A model generated the notes under the pieces. That model made no database searches. It saw only the letters and a program-made list of their open reading frames with translations, and had not been told where the DNA came from. Source: Chaenocephalus aceratus (lineage: Eukaryota > Chordata > Actinopteri > Perciformes > Channichthyidae). Taken from it: a stretch of DNA of 64,000 nt. Positions 9,976 to 34,200 of the stretch are shown piece by piece; the first letter of the stretch is position 1, and the number at the start of each line of letters is the position of its first letter. The stretch lies in the NCBI GenBank assembly GCA_023974075.1, contig CM043792.1, forward strand, positions 12,381,456 to 12,445,455. The letters run 5' to 3'. The translations under genes and the position numbers were made by a program.

Positions 9976-11709
9976 ATGCAAACTATTGTGCTGTTGGTGT
10001 TGTGGGTATTGGGGACATCACTGGCGTTGCCAGACCCAGACACCGCTGGGGACACAGTGGTTGAAGAGCCTATACCGTGTTCTAAGGGATGCACTTGTCT
10101 GCATGATGACTACAGCTTGGCGCTCAACATGTACTGCAGTGCTCGGAACTTCACACAAACCCCGTCTGACATTCCCCTCGCCACTCATTCCCTCTGGCTG
10201 GACGGCAACCTGTTCACATCCCTCGCAGCATCGTCTTTTAAGAATCTTTCTAACCTGGACTTTTTGAATCTGCAGAGTGGAGAGCTGCAGACTCTTGACC
10301 CTCAGGCTTTCAAAGGACTTAGGTCGCTGGCGCACGTTCACCTCGAGCGGAATCACCTCCGTGCGTTACCAGGTACGATCTTCCAGAATACGCTCAACCT
10401 TGCCTCAATTAGTCTGCATAACAACCAACTGTCTCGTATTGAAGAAAGACTGTTTGCTGGACTCTCACACATGTGGCTTCTCAACCTAGGGGGGAACTCA
10501 TTAGCAGTTTTACCTGAGACAGCTTTCCAGGACCTGCAAGGTCTACGGGAGCTCATTCTCGCAGGGAACCGACTCGCCTACTTACAGCCACAGCTTTTCA
10601 CAAATCTTGCCGAGCTTAAAGAATTGGATCTGACTGGAAATCACCTCAAAGTTATCAAGGCCAATGTATTTGTTAAACTCACTAAACTTCAAAAGCTCTA
10701 CCTAGCCCAGAATCAGATTGTGACGGTGGCCCCCAGAGCCTTTGTAGGCATGAAGTCACTGAGATGGATGGATATCACAGACAACAGACTGACTTCGCTC
10801 CATGACGACACTTTCTTGGGCCTGCACAGTCTCCATGTACTGCGGCTTTCCAATAACTCAATCACTGGAATTCGGCCCAGGACTTTCCGGGATCTTCAGT
10901 ACTTAGAAGAGCTACGCCTCAGCTACAACAAGATCCGAGCCCTGGGGGAAAGGATCTTTGAAGGGCTGGGTCATCTGGAGGTCCTAGAGCTAGAGCACAA
11001 CCAAGTGCAGGAGGCACAAATGGGTAGTTTCACAGGGCTCTCTCATGTGGCTGTCATCAACCTTTCTGGAAGCTGCTTCCAAAGTCTACCCGACCAAATG
11101 TTCAAAGGTCTGTCTAAGCTTCATAGTCTTCATCTGGACAGAGGTTGCCTAGCAAGGGTCACAGGGCAAGCTTTCACTGGACTGTCTGGTTTACGGAGGC
11201 TTTTCTTGCAGCATAATAACATCTCTGTTGTGGAACACCAGAGCTTTGTGGACCTGGTGGGCCTATTGGGGCTGGACTTGAGTTTTAACAAATTGGACGC
11301 TTTCACATCCCGTACATTCTCCGGCCTAAGGAATTTGGAGTTCTTGCTGATATCCAACAATGAATGTCGACAGTTTCTGCAAAATGGCACAAAGCAGATA
11401 CTCCCAAAGCTGCGCTATCTGGACCTGAGAGCTAATAGCTTGACAAGTATAGTCCCTGATTTTCCAGAAAATATGGAAAAACTTCTGGTTTCCGGAAACC
11501 AGTGGAAATGTGACTGCAGTGCCCTCCCACTGAGAAATTACAGCTTACAGAGTCCGTTGGTGATACCTCGGCAAGTGGAGACCCACGCAGAGGGAGAAGA
11601 GCCTGACTCAACTATCACCATATACAACAACATAACATGCATTGGCCCACCACGTCTAGCTGGTCAGGACCTGCGGGATATTGACATTGAACTCTTCCAA
11701 GGTTGCTAG
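9976..11709 (+). CDS. igfals: IGF-binding protein complex acid labile subunit
   Basis: A single large exon of 577 codons encodes a secreted leucine-rich-repeat protein. Residues 1-18 are a hydrophobic signal peptide. A cysteine-rich LRR N-cap follows (Cys35, Cys39 and Cys41, then Cys at about 55), then about 18 tandem 24-residue LRRs (about 67-510) and an LRR C-cap with CDC and a final Cys577. Blocks such as NSLAVLPETAF, LAGNRLAYLQP, IKANVFVKLTKLQKLYL and LDLRANSL match mammalian IGFALS closely. In mammals this liver protein binds IGF-IGFBP3/5 complexes in plasma and prolongs their half-life. Seven N-glycosylation sequons are visible. The protein is shorter than human (about 605 residues): one LRR is missing near residues 455-480, and two C-cap cysteines are replaced. 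A splice acceptor ends at 9970, six bases before this ATG. As in mammals, a few codons could come from an upstream exon, because the frame is open back to the acceptor. Confidence 0.93.
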   Translation: MQTIVLLVLWVLGTSLALPDPDTAGDTVVEEPIPCSKGCTCLHDDYSLALNMYCSARNFTQTPSDIPLATHSLWLDGNLFTSLAASSFKNLSNLDFLNLQSGELQTLDPQAFKGLRSLAHVHLERNHLRALPGTIFQNTLNLASISLHNNQLSRIEERLFAGLSHMWLLNLGGNSLAVLPETAFQDLQGLRELILAGNRLAYLQPQLFTNLAELKELDLTGNHLKVIKANVFVKLTKLQKLYLAQNQIVTVAPRAFVGMKSLRWMDITDNRLTSLHDDTFLGLHSLHVLRLSNNSITGIRPRTFRDLQYLEELRLSYNKIRALGERIFEGLGHLEVLELEHNQVQEAQMGSFTGLSHVAVINLSGSCFQSLPDQMFKGLSKLHSLHLDRGCLARVTGQAFTGLSGLRRLFLQHNNISVVEHQSFVDLVGLLGLDLSFNKLDAFTSRTFSGLRNLEFLLISNNECRQFLQNGTKQILPKLRYLDLRANSLTSIVPDFPENMEKLLVSGNQWKCDCSALPLRNYSLQSPLVIPRQVETHAEGEEPDSTITIYNNITCIGPPRLAGQDLRDIDIELFQGC

Positions 11710-11865
11710 ACAAACATGCACAGATTGGATTTGAGAATTGTTTAATGTTCTGTAATATATATAACAATGCTCATAACATTTCTGATATCAAAATGTAATG
11801 TCAACGCTAATGCATGATTCAGGTTTTTGTTTACCATTGACTATTAACAGATATATGGTAGCCTT
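11710..11865. other. igfals 3' untranslated region, start
   Basis: Non-coding sequence after the igfals stop. No AATAAA was seen before the transposon that begins at 11866, so the polyadenylation site is uncertain. Confidence 0.5.
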
Positions 11866-12454
11866 CAGGGGTGTCAAACTCAAATACACAGTGGGCCAAA
11901 ATAAAAAAAACGGTACTAGTCGAGGGCCGGACTGGTTCAATGTTTATTGCAAAACTTATTGAAATGAACTTATTGCACATATTAAACCTGGAACTAACAA
12001 AGCTTAAATGATTGCCTATTGTTTTTAAACATTAAATAATCAGTTGCATTCATTTCTTATGGCTCTATCTGCAGCTTTTCCAGAGTAATTTCTTATGATT
12101 ACATTTTTCCACAGGCCAACAACAGCTTCAAAAAAAACAATTTCCCTCAAAGAAAAGACCAAACATGCCCTGTTGTCTCAAGAAAAAAAGTGCAGAAAGA
12201 AACATCCATGTAAACTCAGTGTGCTGCTCTGTGATGCTAGTTCAAGCCAGATACTTGGCATCTCATCTTGGGTGCAAGTTTATCAATGTTTGGGCTCAGG
12301 CTCTGAGCTGAGGAGACCCTCAGGATTGAGTGAAGGTGTGGGTGCAATATACCGGCGGGCCAGATCTAATAGTAATTACAAATTATCCTGCGGGCCAAAA
12401 TTAAATCTACCAAGGGCCTGATTTGGCCCCCGGGCCTTGAGTTTGACACATGTG
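11866..12454. mobile_element. hAT-type non-autonomous transposon, about 589 bp
   Basis: The termini are inverted: CAGGGGTGTCAAACTCA at 11866-11882 and TGAGTTTGACACATGTG at 12438-12454. Sub-terminal GGGCCGG and GGCCCCCGGGCC blocks are typical of Charlie-like hAT MITEs widespread in vertebrates. No transposase is encoded. The expected 8-bp target duplication could not be recognised, so the edges or flanks have decayed. Confidence 0.75.
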
Positions 12455-13527
12455 CTTTAGAGAAAATGGTTGAAAATATTTATCAGGTGCTATTCATTTT
12501 TTTAAATGAAAAGAAAATACAAATGTGTCTTCATTAATGGTGAATGTGTTATTCTATGTAAAATACTTGTACAATTTCACCTACAGAAAGGAAGATTGGA
12601 ATTGCACTCAATGTTAAACAAAATAGGTGGATGTATTTTTCAAATATTTAAATATCACTTGAACCCACTTCTTCGTGTTTCTCATGAGTATTTTGAGACA
12701 TTAACCATCGGGATAACAGGTCAAAACAAATGTAAGCCTGATTTTAAAACATAGGTACATTTACATAAAACTAAGAACACCACAACTGCATTTTAAGTTT
12801 ACCCATTAAGATAAAAACAATTAGCAAAGATGTCAGACAGTAATATCTGTAGGCTCCAGCTTTAACTATCAATAACTGTGTATTACTTAGTGTAGTAAAT
12901 AAACATGTGTTGTCACTTTAAAAATAAATACACTATTGGAAAACTTGAAAGTGAAAGTGCAATACATATTTTTAAACTTGTACATTTGTGTATTTGAAAA
13001 TGCTTAATTTAAAGTTCATCAGGGGACGGATTAGCTAAACCACAGAACCCAACTACAACAACACTGATACACAGCACAATGTCAGTCATACAAACAAATT
13101 AAAATGGTAAAGTTTCACAGGGAAAAATATAGATATCACTATGACCTGAAAGCATGCATCTGAATATGAACAGAATATATGTAGACTTACCTTTCAGTCT
13201 AACAACTGGCTAGTCCTGGTCGATGCAGCACCTGCATTAGATAGCACAGTAGTTAGTTAGCTAGCTAGCTAATGAGCTAGCTTGCCAGGTGCGCGAATTA
13301 TTTCAGTACAACACAACAATTGCATTTTACAAGCCAGAATGCTAGCATGTGTGTACACTGCATTTACTGATATAGAATACAACGTTGCACTACATAAGCG
13401 CAGAATACTGTGCACAACATTCACCCAACATTTCTATCGATCTATCTAAGTTGGTTAATTACGACATTTCTGACAGCACGTGAAGGCAACATTGTTGTCA
13501 GATCACACGTGCACAGGGAAGTTTTCC
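12455..13527. other. Intergenic region between igfals and dnaaf8
   Basis: AT-rich sequence with no coding segment. GCTAGC/TAGCTA runs lie at 13250-13280. CG content rises after about 13450 toward the dnaaf8 promoter. The AATAAA motifs at about 12898 and 12922 could serve igfals, but the distance makes this unsure. Confidence 0.5.
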
Positions 13528-13541
13528 GTTGCCGTGGTGAC
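13528..13541 (+). promoter_or_regulatory. RFX X-box in the dnaaf8 promoter
   Basis: GTTGCCGTGGTGAC fits the X-box consensus RYYRYY-N(1-3)-RRNRAC at every defined position. It lies 85 bp upstream of the dnaaf8 ATG (13626). RFX factors, together with FOXJ1, bind such sites in promoters of motile-cilium genes, which suits a dynein assembly factor. Confidence 0.75.
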
Positions 13542-13625
13542 CAAAGACCCTGAAACAATCAATGCGGAACATAAACGGAACCTTCGCGGTTAAACTGAAG
13601 TTGTTATATCTATTTACCGCTTGTT

Positions 13626-26000
<12,375 letters not shown>

Positions 26001-26106
26001 AAGTATGCCAATGTATTAGTCAGCCTTTTTATATATGTTACGAAATATGTAATTTAAAATGCAAAAGATTCAGAACATATCCACATGTTTCCAAGTTGCT
26101 GTTCTG

Positions 26107-26112
26107 AATAAA
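26107..26112 (+). terminator. Polyadenylation signal for dnaaf8
   Basis: AATAAA occurs 107 bases after the dnaaf8 stop codon (25998-26000), the first such hexamer downstream. It is a likely 3'-end signal, although no cleavage site can be proven from sequence alone. Confidence 0.6.
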
Positions 26113-29100
26113 GTGTTATCCCTGTTTTCAGATTCAGTATTTCCAAAATTGTGTTTGAGACAAAAAGTATTCACACATTTCAGATGAAAAATTATTTTAA
26201 TTTTCAAGATGATAAAAATAATTGTGATAACTCTGTAAACCATTGCATAACTGTAGTGTACCAATTCAACAAGTGTTAACAAACTAGTGATACACTACAG
26301 AAAATATGCTGTACACAATCCTCAATGTAGAAAAGAACAATCTAGTTTACTAAGACTTGCACCTATTTCTGTGTTCACAAAACATATCAATATACCAAGA
26401 GAATCATTTCTAAGACTATCAGTAGAGAGTTTCCTACATATCCATACAGCTGGTCACAAAATAAGGGACATTGATTATTCTATAAATAAGATCTAAACCC
26501 ACTGTTGTTCAGTACATAATCCAAGAAATGCACTTTCCTCAGATGTAACAAATTATGTTTGAAATCACTGAGAAAAAGACATTTCTTCCTCGTTATGCTG
26601 ACCAATAGAAACTTGAAAACCTTTATTTGTTTGAGTTCTAATGCATTTTATTGAATAGCGAGCGGTTCCCAACTAGATGCTCCATCATGATGAATGCCCT
26701 GCGCTCCATAATACCCAGAGACCTATCATTGAATATCATTTAGAACAATACATTCAATATTTCAGGGTTAAAATAACATGACATTTTCTAAAGTGTATGG
26801 AACAGCTGGTCCCACATTCAGATTCTAGCATTTTGCTTAATTTGAACAGCTCCATCATTTACATGTACAAGATTGCATAAATCTTCAGGCTCCATCTTTC
26901 ATAATATTAAAAAAACAACAACTAACAATAATGCAAATTAGATGAAACTATTCCAATGCAGAGCATAATGATACATCTATTACAGTTCATTTACAAGAGT
27001 TGGTGCTTTTCTAACAAACAAATGGACTTGTTGGTGCCAAATGACTCGTTGAGATCAAAATGAATTGAATGGTAGTTCAGCAAGTATTGCTGCGTTTATT
27101 GTTTTTTTATCATCGTATGGCAAATACAGACTGAGATAGACGGTCATTTTTCAATGACAGCAGTTTCTCATTCAGCTCATGTGGCCTGAATCCTCGAGGA
27201 TCATTTAGCGTTCACAGAATTATCTAAATATCGTAAGGCACTGGCATTTTGAATCTAATTAAGCAATTTGAGAGCAAATGTGTCTCGTATTCTGACATCT
27301 TCTCTTATACCCATCAATATAATGTGATTATTAAAGGCACAGATGTACTTGAAAGTAATTGGTCCGTTAGATAAATTGAACAAATCTAAAGAAATGCGAG
27401 CTGTGCTTATCAAGTGAATGTTTCTTTCATGTTAAAAAAACCTTGAATTGGGGCGAGTAGACCACAAGAGAGACACACAATTATCATAACAAGAACTCAG
27501 TTTGAATGATATGTCTGTATCTGCCATTGACGTTTGTCACAATCATCACCTGTCCCGCCATTGTACAAAAACTCATTTGGACCACAGCTTCAAAGAGATA
27601 GAAAACAAAGAGTCAGAGAGAAAAAGCACCGTTCACCGTCGGCCTACCGTAACAGCATATAATGCATAACCATCCGTTTCCAAAGTGATTGAGATTATTG
27701 AAGCTAAAACGACAAACCGTTTACATGGCCACTTCCGAAGCACACATGTCACCACGGTGACATTCCTTCACTGTAGACGACATTAAACTGACACTGAATC
27801 CTCACTTGAGGCGGCGTGTGCTAGCCAGCATTGCACATACCTGCCATTAATGTATACCTAGCACAAAAATCAAATACACATTTTTTAAGGACCCATGCAC
27901 TTTTGATGAACATTATCTAATTAAGGTACTAGGTGATTACTTAAAAAAAAATCTATTTAGGTCTCCTTACTGAAATAAAAAAAAAAAATGAAATGTAGTA
28001 CAAAAACAAAGATCAACAGTTTAGGTCTTTGGTAAAACTGCAGAAAAGGAGTCCATTGATGTTGTGAGCAAAAGCCATTGGTATATTCCTGTTGGTTGCT
28101 CTCGACCAGGAAGTCTTACTGAATGACGTATTACAGCAAAAATCCATCCAAAAACAGCCATTTTATTTTTGTTTTATCTGGATGGCCTTCACGACTACAG
28201 GCAGATGTTAGAAATTGTTTTATTCCAAGGGTAATTTCCCCTTTTGAAAACGTATTTGGACAGCTACTAGAACTCCACTTTGGTTGATTTTCCGCACACG
28301 ACATCATTAATCGAGTTGGCTTCACAGCTAAAGCAAAGCAGACCTGCTCCGTACACTGCTCCCCAGCGTACGGGGGGATAACTCTAAACCTAAATGGACA
28401 ATCTATGGCAGTCCAATCTGTGACATCATTCTTAGTGATATACAAAAGTACTGAATGGATTTACAAATCATTAACAAGTCAAGTTAGACAGATGAGTTTC
28501 TAAAAATCTGAGCTGTGGACGACGACATTCAAACATCGAAATGTAATAACAAGAAACTACATGAATACCTTTTCCAGTAGCAGCGAAGCTCGCAGAAGTA
28601 ATTAAGCCTTTACTACACTCAAAATAGGTCAATACAAATATCCTGGCAGTGACACAGAAATGTGTTTCCCTCTTTTCTTTGTAGCTGGTTAACATATCGC
28701 AGAACATGCAATACTAGAAATGATCAGCCTGCTATTTAACGTCATCATTAAATGCTAAAATACTCTCTTTTTGATTTGCTTAATTGTCATTTATGTGAAT
28801 GTAAACAATTCCTTTTCCCATATTAAGAAGTAGCAAAAAGTGTACCATGATTTTATATATTGAATAATACGTAAGAATAATCTTTTCTTTAACACAGTAG
28901 AAGGTCATTTCAAACAGAGGAACCTACCCAACTTACACTTTACCCACAGAACTCTCAATTCACGGCAAATCATTACAATTAAAACAAACAGTTTTTTAAT
29001 ATGTTGCTATACAAATACATCTGTCCTGTTTGCATACTCCCAAGCGTTGAATTTGAAAAACCTAATTTCAAGGACTGCAGCGAAAGAGCACCACGCCGAG

Positions 29101-31222
29101 GAATGAGTGTGTGGCGGGGGGACGACGACGACGACATTGTTTCCATTATCTACCGCAGAAATACTTAATGGGATTGGGCCAAATACACTGGCATAAATGT
29201 ATAATATATACACGTATATAGTCATACGCATGTTGATGCTTCTGCAAAGTTAAACTGCACAAGCTTTGAATACTTGTGACAATTCTACACATAACCTTTT
29301 TCACTGAAGGCACTTTAGAGTTAGAGGCCGATATGTTCTCAAGAGGCTAGATTCCTACACAGATCACCATCTCAGGCTTTTAGCAAATACAATACATGCT
29401 TCTCTCACAGGCTAGCCTACAGACATCTCTACAAAACTAAAGTAACGGATTGAAAAACAGCCTTAACATGTAGCGTGTGCCTTACTGATATTACAGCTGC
29501 TGGTTATGCCTTCAATGCATGTTACATTTGCACTTACTTGATTGAATTGTTTTATAAATCTAACTACGAAAGTAGAAACTATTAAGTACTTTTCTATGAA
29601 ATCTTAATAAGATGTTGAACCATGCCATGATTTAACAATAGGAAACATGAAATATCTAAATGATGTTTCACAGTACACACAGAAGCTTCAGACATTAGCT
29701 TATATAGAAAACACACAATTAGAAATCAACAAAAAGGATACCTACAAAGCAGCTTCAAGCTCAATTCTATACCCTTTAAGAAAGTCCCAGCTAACAAAGT
29801 GCTTTTAGAAGAAATCTAACTTCTTGAGTTGGTCAAAATAATGATGCTTGACTAGGAGGATTTCAAAAAGAATGTGAATCAAGATGTGGCTTCACTTAAA
29901 GAGGAACACGTGATTTCTTTAGAAAATCTGCAAATAGTTTATATTGTTGGAAAACACTTCAAATGTTCTTTTTCCCATCAGTAACTCCCCTTAGTGTTAA
30001 ATGCAATAATACAAATATGTGTTTATTGTGTATGTATGTATTCCTTGCTAACATTACATTAAGTACATTTGACCTATACTTGACACGTTTTCCACACGTC
30101 AGTTTTGGTATCTCCATGCTGTGTTCATGGGTTTCCCCCAAAACATATTTATCTGATATAGGTTCTTTGACGTCTTGTGTCTTGCTTTGCTTCCGTGAGC
30201 TCTTGGTGGATTCAGTATATGTATTCCTCTTTAGGTAAAGAAAAAACTGCTTTGAGTTTTGCCCATTTTATGTTTAGCATCAGCACGCTGTCCCTGGCAG
30301 TACGTTGGAAACATCCACACAGTGAGCCCTTTGCATTTTAAAACCTGAAACACCTGAGGCCCTGGCTACTGTGGTACCCTATCATCAATGGCTGTATCTG
30401 TATTTACTGTTGTGTCCTTTTGATCACACTATTCCCACCACCAGAAAGATTGAGAAGTGACCTTACAGTATGAGAAGAACTTCTCACTATATATATGATT
30501 ATACAGTTACAGTGAGTACGTTTTATAGTATTTATTTCTTCCAAAACAAGAATATGATGTGTCTTAAGTCAACAGGTTTGAAGCATATTTGTTACATTTC
30601 CACAGTATTTCTGAAACGTTGCTCTGGGTGGATTAGGTCAGAGATGGATCCACAATAATTCAAAGTGCAGTGAAGTATTTCCAATCAATAAACAGTAAAA
30701 CACGAGGATAGAAATACAACCCATACTCATTCATGTCTTAAAGAATACAGATTTTAAGCAAGTTTCGTGGTCTCATTAGCATTTCTTTTTTTGTATCTGT
30801 AATTATGCATTTTCTGTCAAGTTTGCATATTTGTATTTTGTTTAGGGAAAGTATTCCTGCATATTGTGTATGTCAACACATCTGGACACAAGATGAATGT
30901 CTTTTAATGTCATGATTAAAGATCTGAGAAATTGCATTGCGATGTAATTTAATATTCTAATTTGATTGCATGGATTTTCACACAGAAACCCACCTGGCTG
31001 AACAAGGTCATGTGCACATAAAATGAGCAAAAACTATGAATGATGTCATCCCCTGTACACAATCTGATTGATAATACTATTTGTTTGTGAGTCAAACATC
31101 ATCGTATTCTAAATGTATTCGTTCACTGTATGAAACAGACATTGCTATTTAGAAAAATGGTCATATCTATTAGCAGTTTTTCAAAGGGCTTATATTTAAA
31201 TAGTACCTCGACTAGTTGTACA
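26113..31222. other. Convergent intergenic region / unkl 3' untranslated region
   Basis: About 5.1 kb between the convergent genes dnaaf8 and unkl. No coding segment, RNA gene or clear transposon terminus was recognised, which is unusual given how repeat-rich the rest of the window is. Part of it must be the unkl 3' UTR. The first minus-strand AATAAA noted below the unkl stop is at about 30531-30536, but a longer UTR is possible. Confidence 0.5.
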
Positions 31223-34200
31223 TCACCACTTCACTATTTTTGTTCTACAGTAGGGACATTCTGTTTTACTAAGCACACAGTTCTCACATAGTACATAATG
31301 TTGGCACGGCTGCAGGACAATGCAACGATCATGCTTTTGGCAAACTATACATTTCTTTGACTGAAGCTGATATATTACCTGTGGGGGAAAGAAGAGAATG
31401 GATATCAGCCGCAACTTAGGGAAACACTTCATGCAGATTGTTCAAATTAGCATGGCAAAACGTAGCTCTGATAAACCCGTTAAAAACTAGATGCTAAAAG
31501 TGAAATTCTATGTGTGATCTATTCTGTCTTACCCCGTCTATAAGGTCTAGGTCATTACGCAGCTGACTCTGGAGCGAGTGGAGCTTTGACAAGGGGAGCT
31601 CGTCCAGCTCTCCATAGCTACGTAGCAGCGGCGTCTCCGGGGTGCGACAGAGCGCGTCAAAGTCCCCTTGGAGCTCTTTGAGCTTGCGCTGCGTCTCCTC
31701 CCACTTCTGTTCGGCCAGCTGTCGCTCCGCCTCGGCCGTCTTCGCTTGCTCCTTTGCCTCCAGAGCGTCTTTCTGGCAAGCTTCACAGGCCTGGAACAAA
31801 GAGTTGCGATTACATACAAATCCATGAGCTCAGAGGTGTTTTAAAGATCCCCTATTATACTGTTTTTTATCAATATATTAGAGGTCTCAGATATATACAA
31901 AACATGTCTCTGAAGTGTTTTGCTCCAAATAGTAAACAGATAATTGTAACATCCCATAATCCCCTCTGTTTCAGCCCCGTTTCAAAAGTGCTGATTCTCT
32001 GTCTGTTACTTTAGATCAGGGGTGGGGAACCTCCGGCGCGAGACCATTTGGTACGGCCCTTGAGGTAATTTATAAACACACGCAAAAAAGAAAAAAATTA
32101 AAGAAATCTCGACCGCAAAATAATTAAACAAGCGAGTGCCTGTTTTTCCTGGCCAAGGTCAGGGTCCTTGAACACAACACGAGCCTAACGTATCACCACG
32201 TGGTATATGTCTCTTCTGGGGTGCAGTTCTGACGGAGAGCACCAGAACGCGGCTCGGCACTTCAGAAAAGGAGCCATACACATGCCGCAGTTTCTGCCTG
32301 GCTGTGTCTTTAGTTGAAAGCCCAGTGGCGATCCGTTCATCTGTCATACTGTTCATACAGTCAATAACTTTGTTGTTATTAGCATCTGGTTAGCTAGCTA
32401 TGCTAACGAATATAAGAAGCCTTTTCTACAACCAGTGAGGTAAAGGCACATCTTTATATGATCATTATAGTTATAAAAAAATAAAGTAAACAGGTATAAA
32501 ATACTATATGACAGTAAAAAAAGTTGATTGAGTGATTTGTAAAATATCCATAAAGAAAAATAAAATCTGCATACAGTTCTGTTTCATATGGGTGTTGAGA
32601 GATGTATCCATAGATCTCCTAATGTTGCTCTCAAAGTGCACCAGATTGATGCTTTTAACTTCAACATTTAAAACAACAAAAAAAACAAATCTTCCCGGGG
32701 GAGCGTGGGGGGGGGGGGGAATCATGTCCACATGGATAGGAAACTAAATACATTTGCACACATCTTGTGTCCATATACTTCTGTGTTGCTGGTCATGCCA
32801 CGGTGCATGCACGAGTCATGGTAAAATATCTGGATTAAGAGGTTGCTTTTTCTTTGCACAGCATGAAAGAAAGGTGAAATTAATGGGCTGTGATTTTACT
32901 ATTTTTAAGCAGAGGTCAATCATTTGCACGGCCCTCTGAGGATGATGAAAAAATGTAAATGGCCCTTGAGAGATATTTGGATAGAAAGAACACAATGGTG
33001 CTCTAGGAGGAGATTCAGGTGATAAGGTGTGGAGGGGGGGGGGTTACCTTGGTTGGTGATTGGCTAATGGTTACACAAGCCAAACAAATCGTTATGACAT
33101 CATAAAATGTCCAAAATCTGATCAGCTCATTTTCAGACAGGTTTTTATATAAATAGATCAGGACAAAAAGAGAGAGAATCTTTGTTCCTGAAACTTTCAG
33201 AATCTCTTTACACAGAGGGGACACATGCTGATGTACAAAAGTGGATTTAGCATAATAGGTCCCCTTTAAAAGAGTTAGTTTACATCACTGACTTGTTTGA
33301 CCTGGTGCCAGGCCTCCTCCCACTGTTTGATCTTCCTCTTGGCCTCGTCCAGGTCCCTAAAGAGCCGAGCCAGATCTGCACTGCTGGCGCTGGACGTCAG
33401 GCTGCTGAAGACTGGAGAGGGGCTCGGAGAGAAGCTGCCACTCACAAAGTCCCAAATGCTGCTGGCCCCGCCGTTCAAGCCTAGGGGAGAAGTGTTCAAG
33501 TCATAAGAACAAGCAGTGGATAGTTGTTTACAATCATTTGGACCGATGTCTAATTGCTAGTGATTTAATTCAGAGAAACGGCATCCTTCCAGCATATTGA
33601 AAAAAATGCTCCATACTTAATTACGCTAACATTAAATATTGCAGGAAGATAATAAGATAAGAACTGTATTAACCTCAAAGTAAATTCAGATGAGAGATTG
33701 CTCAAAACAATAACATAATAAATAGATTGATAATTATAAAGAATTAATACCGACACCACCACAAACATTGTTAGCAATAAGAGAAAGAAAAAATGCAGTG
33801 AAGTAAACTAGAAAAGTGAATAACATGAGAATAAAACAGTAAAAAAAAACATTTATAAAGTGTTATGCCAACACCAGTGGAAAATAGTATTTCATAGTAA
33901 GGTATAATTAGTATAATAAGAAAACTAGAATAAAAAGTAATATTTTGCATGATAAAAAGAGTTTTGTAAATAATATAAAAAACGTTATATTGCACATGAT
34001 TTGGATATTACTTTTGTTCTCACTGTGTACGAGTTCAACTATCTCCATTGCCATATAAGACTGAGATTCAAATCTGAAGTCGAATGCTTCCCAGCTCACG
34101 CGGAACAAAATGCCTGATGCTCTCGGCTCACCTAAAGAATTCTGGGAAGAGGAGGTGGGAGTTCCCAGCAGGCCGTGCTCCTGCTTGGCTAACATGTTGG

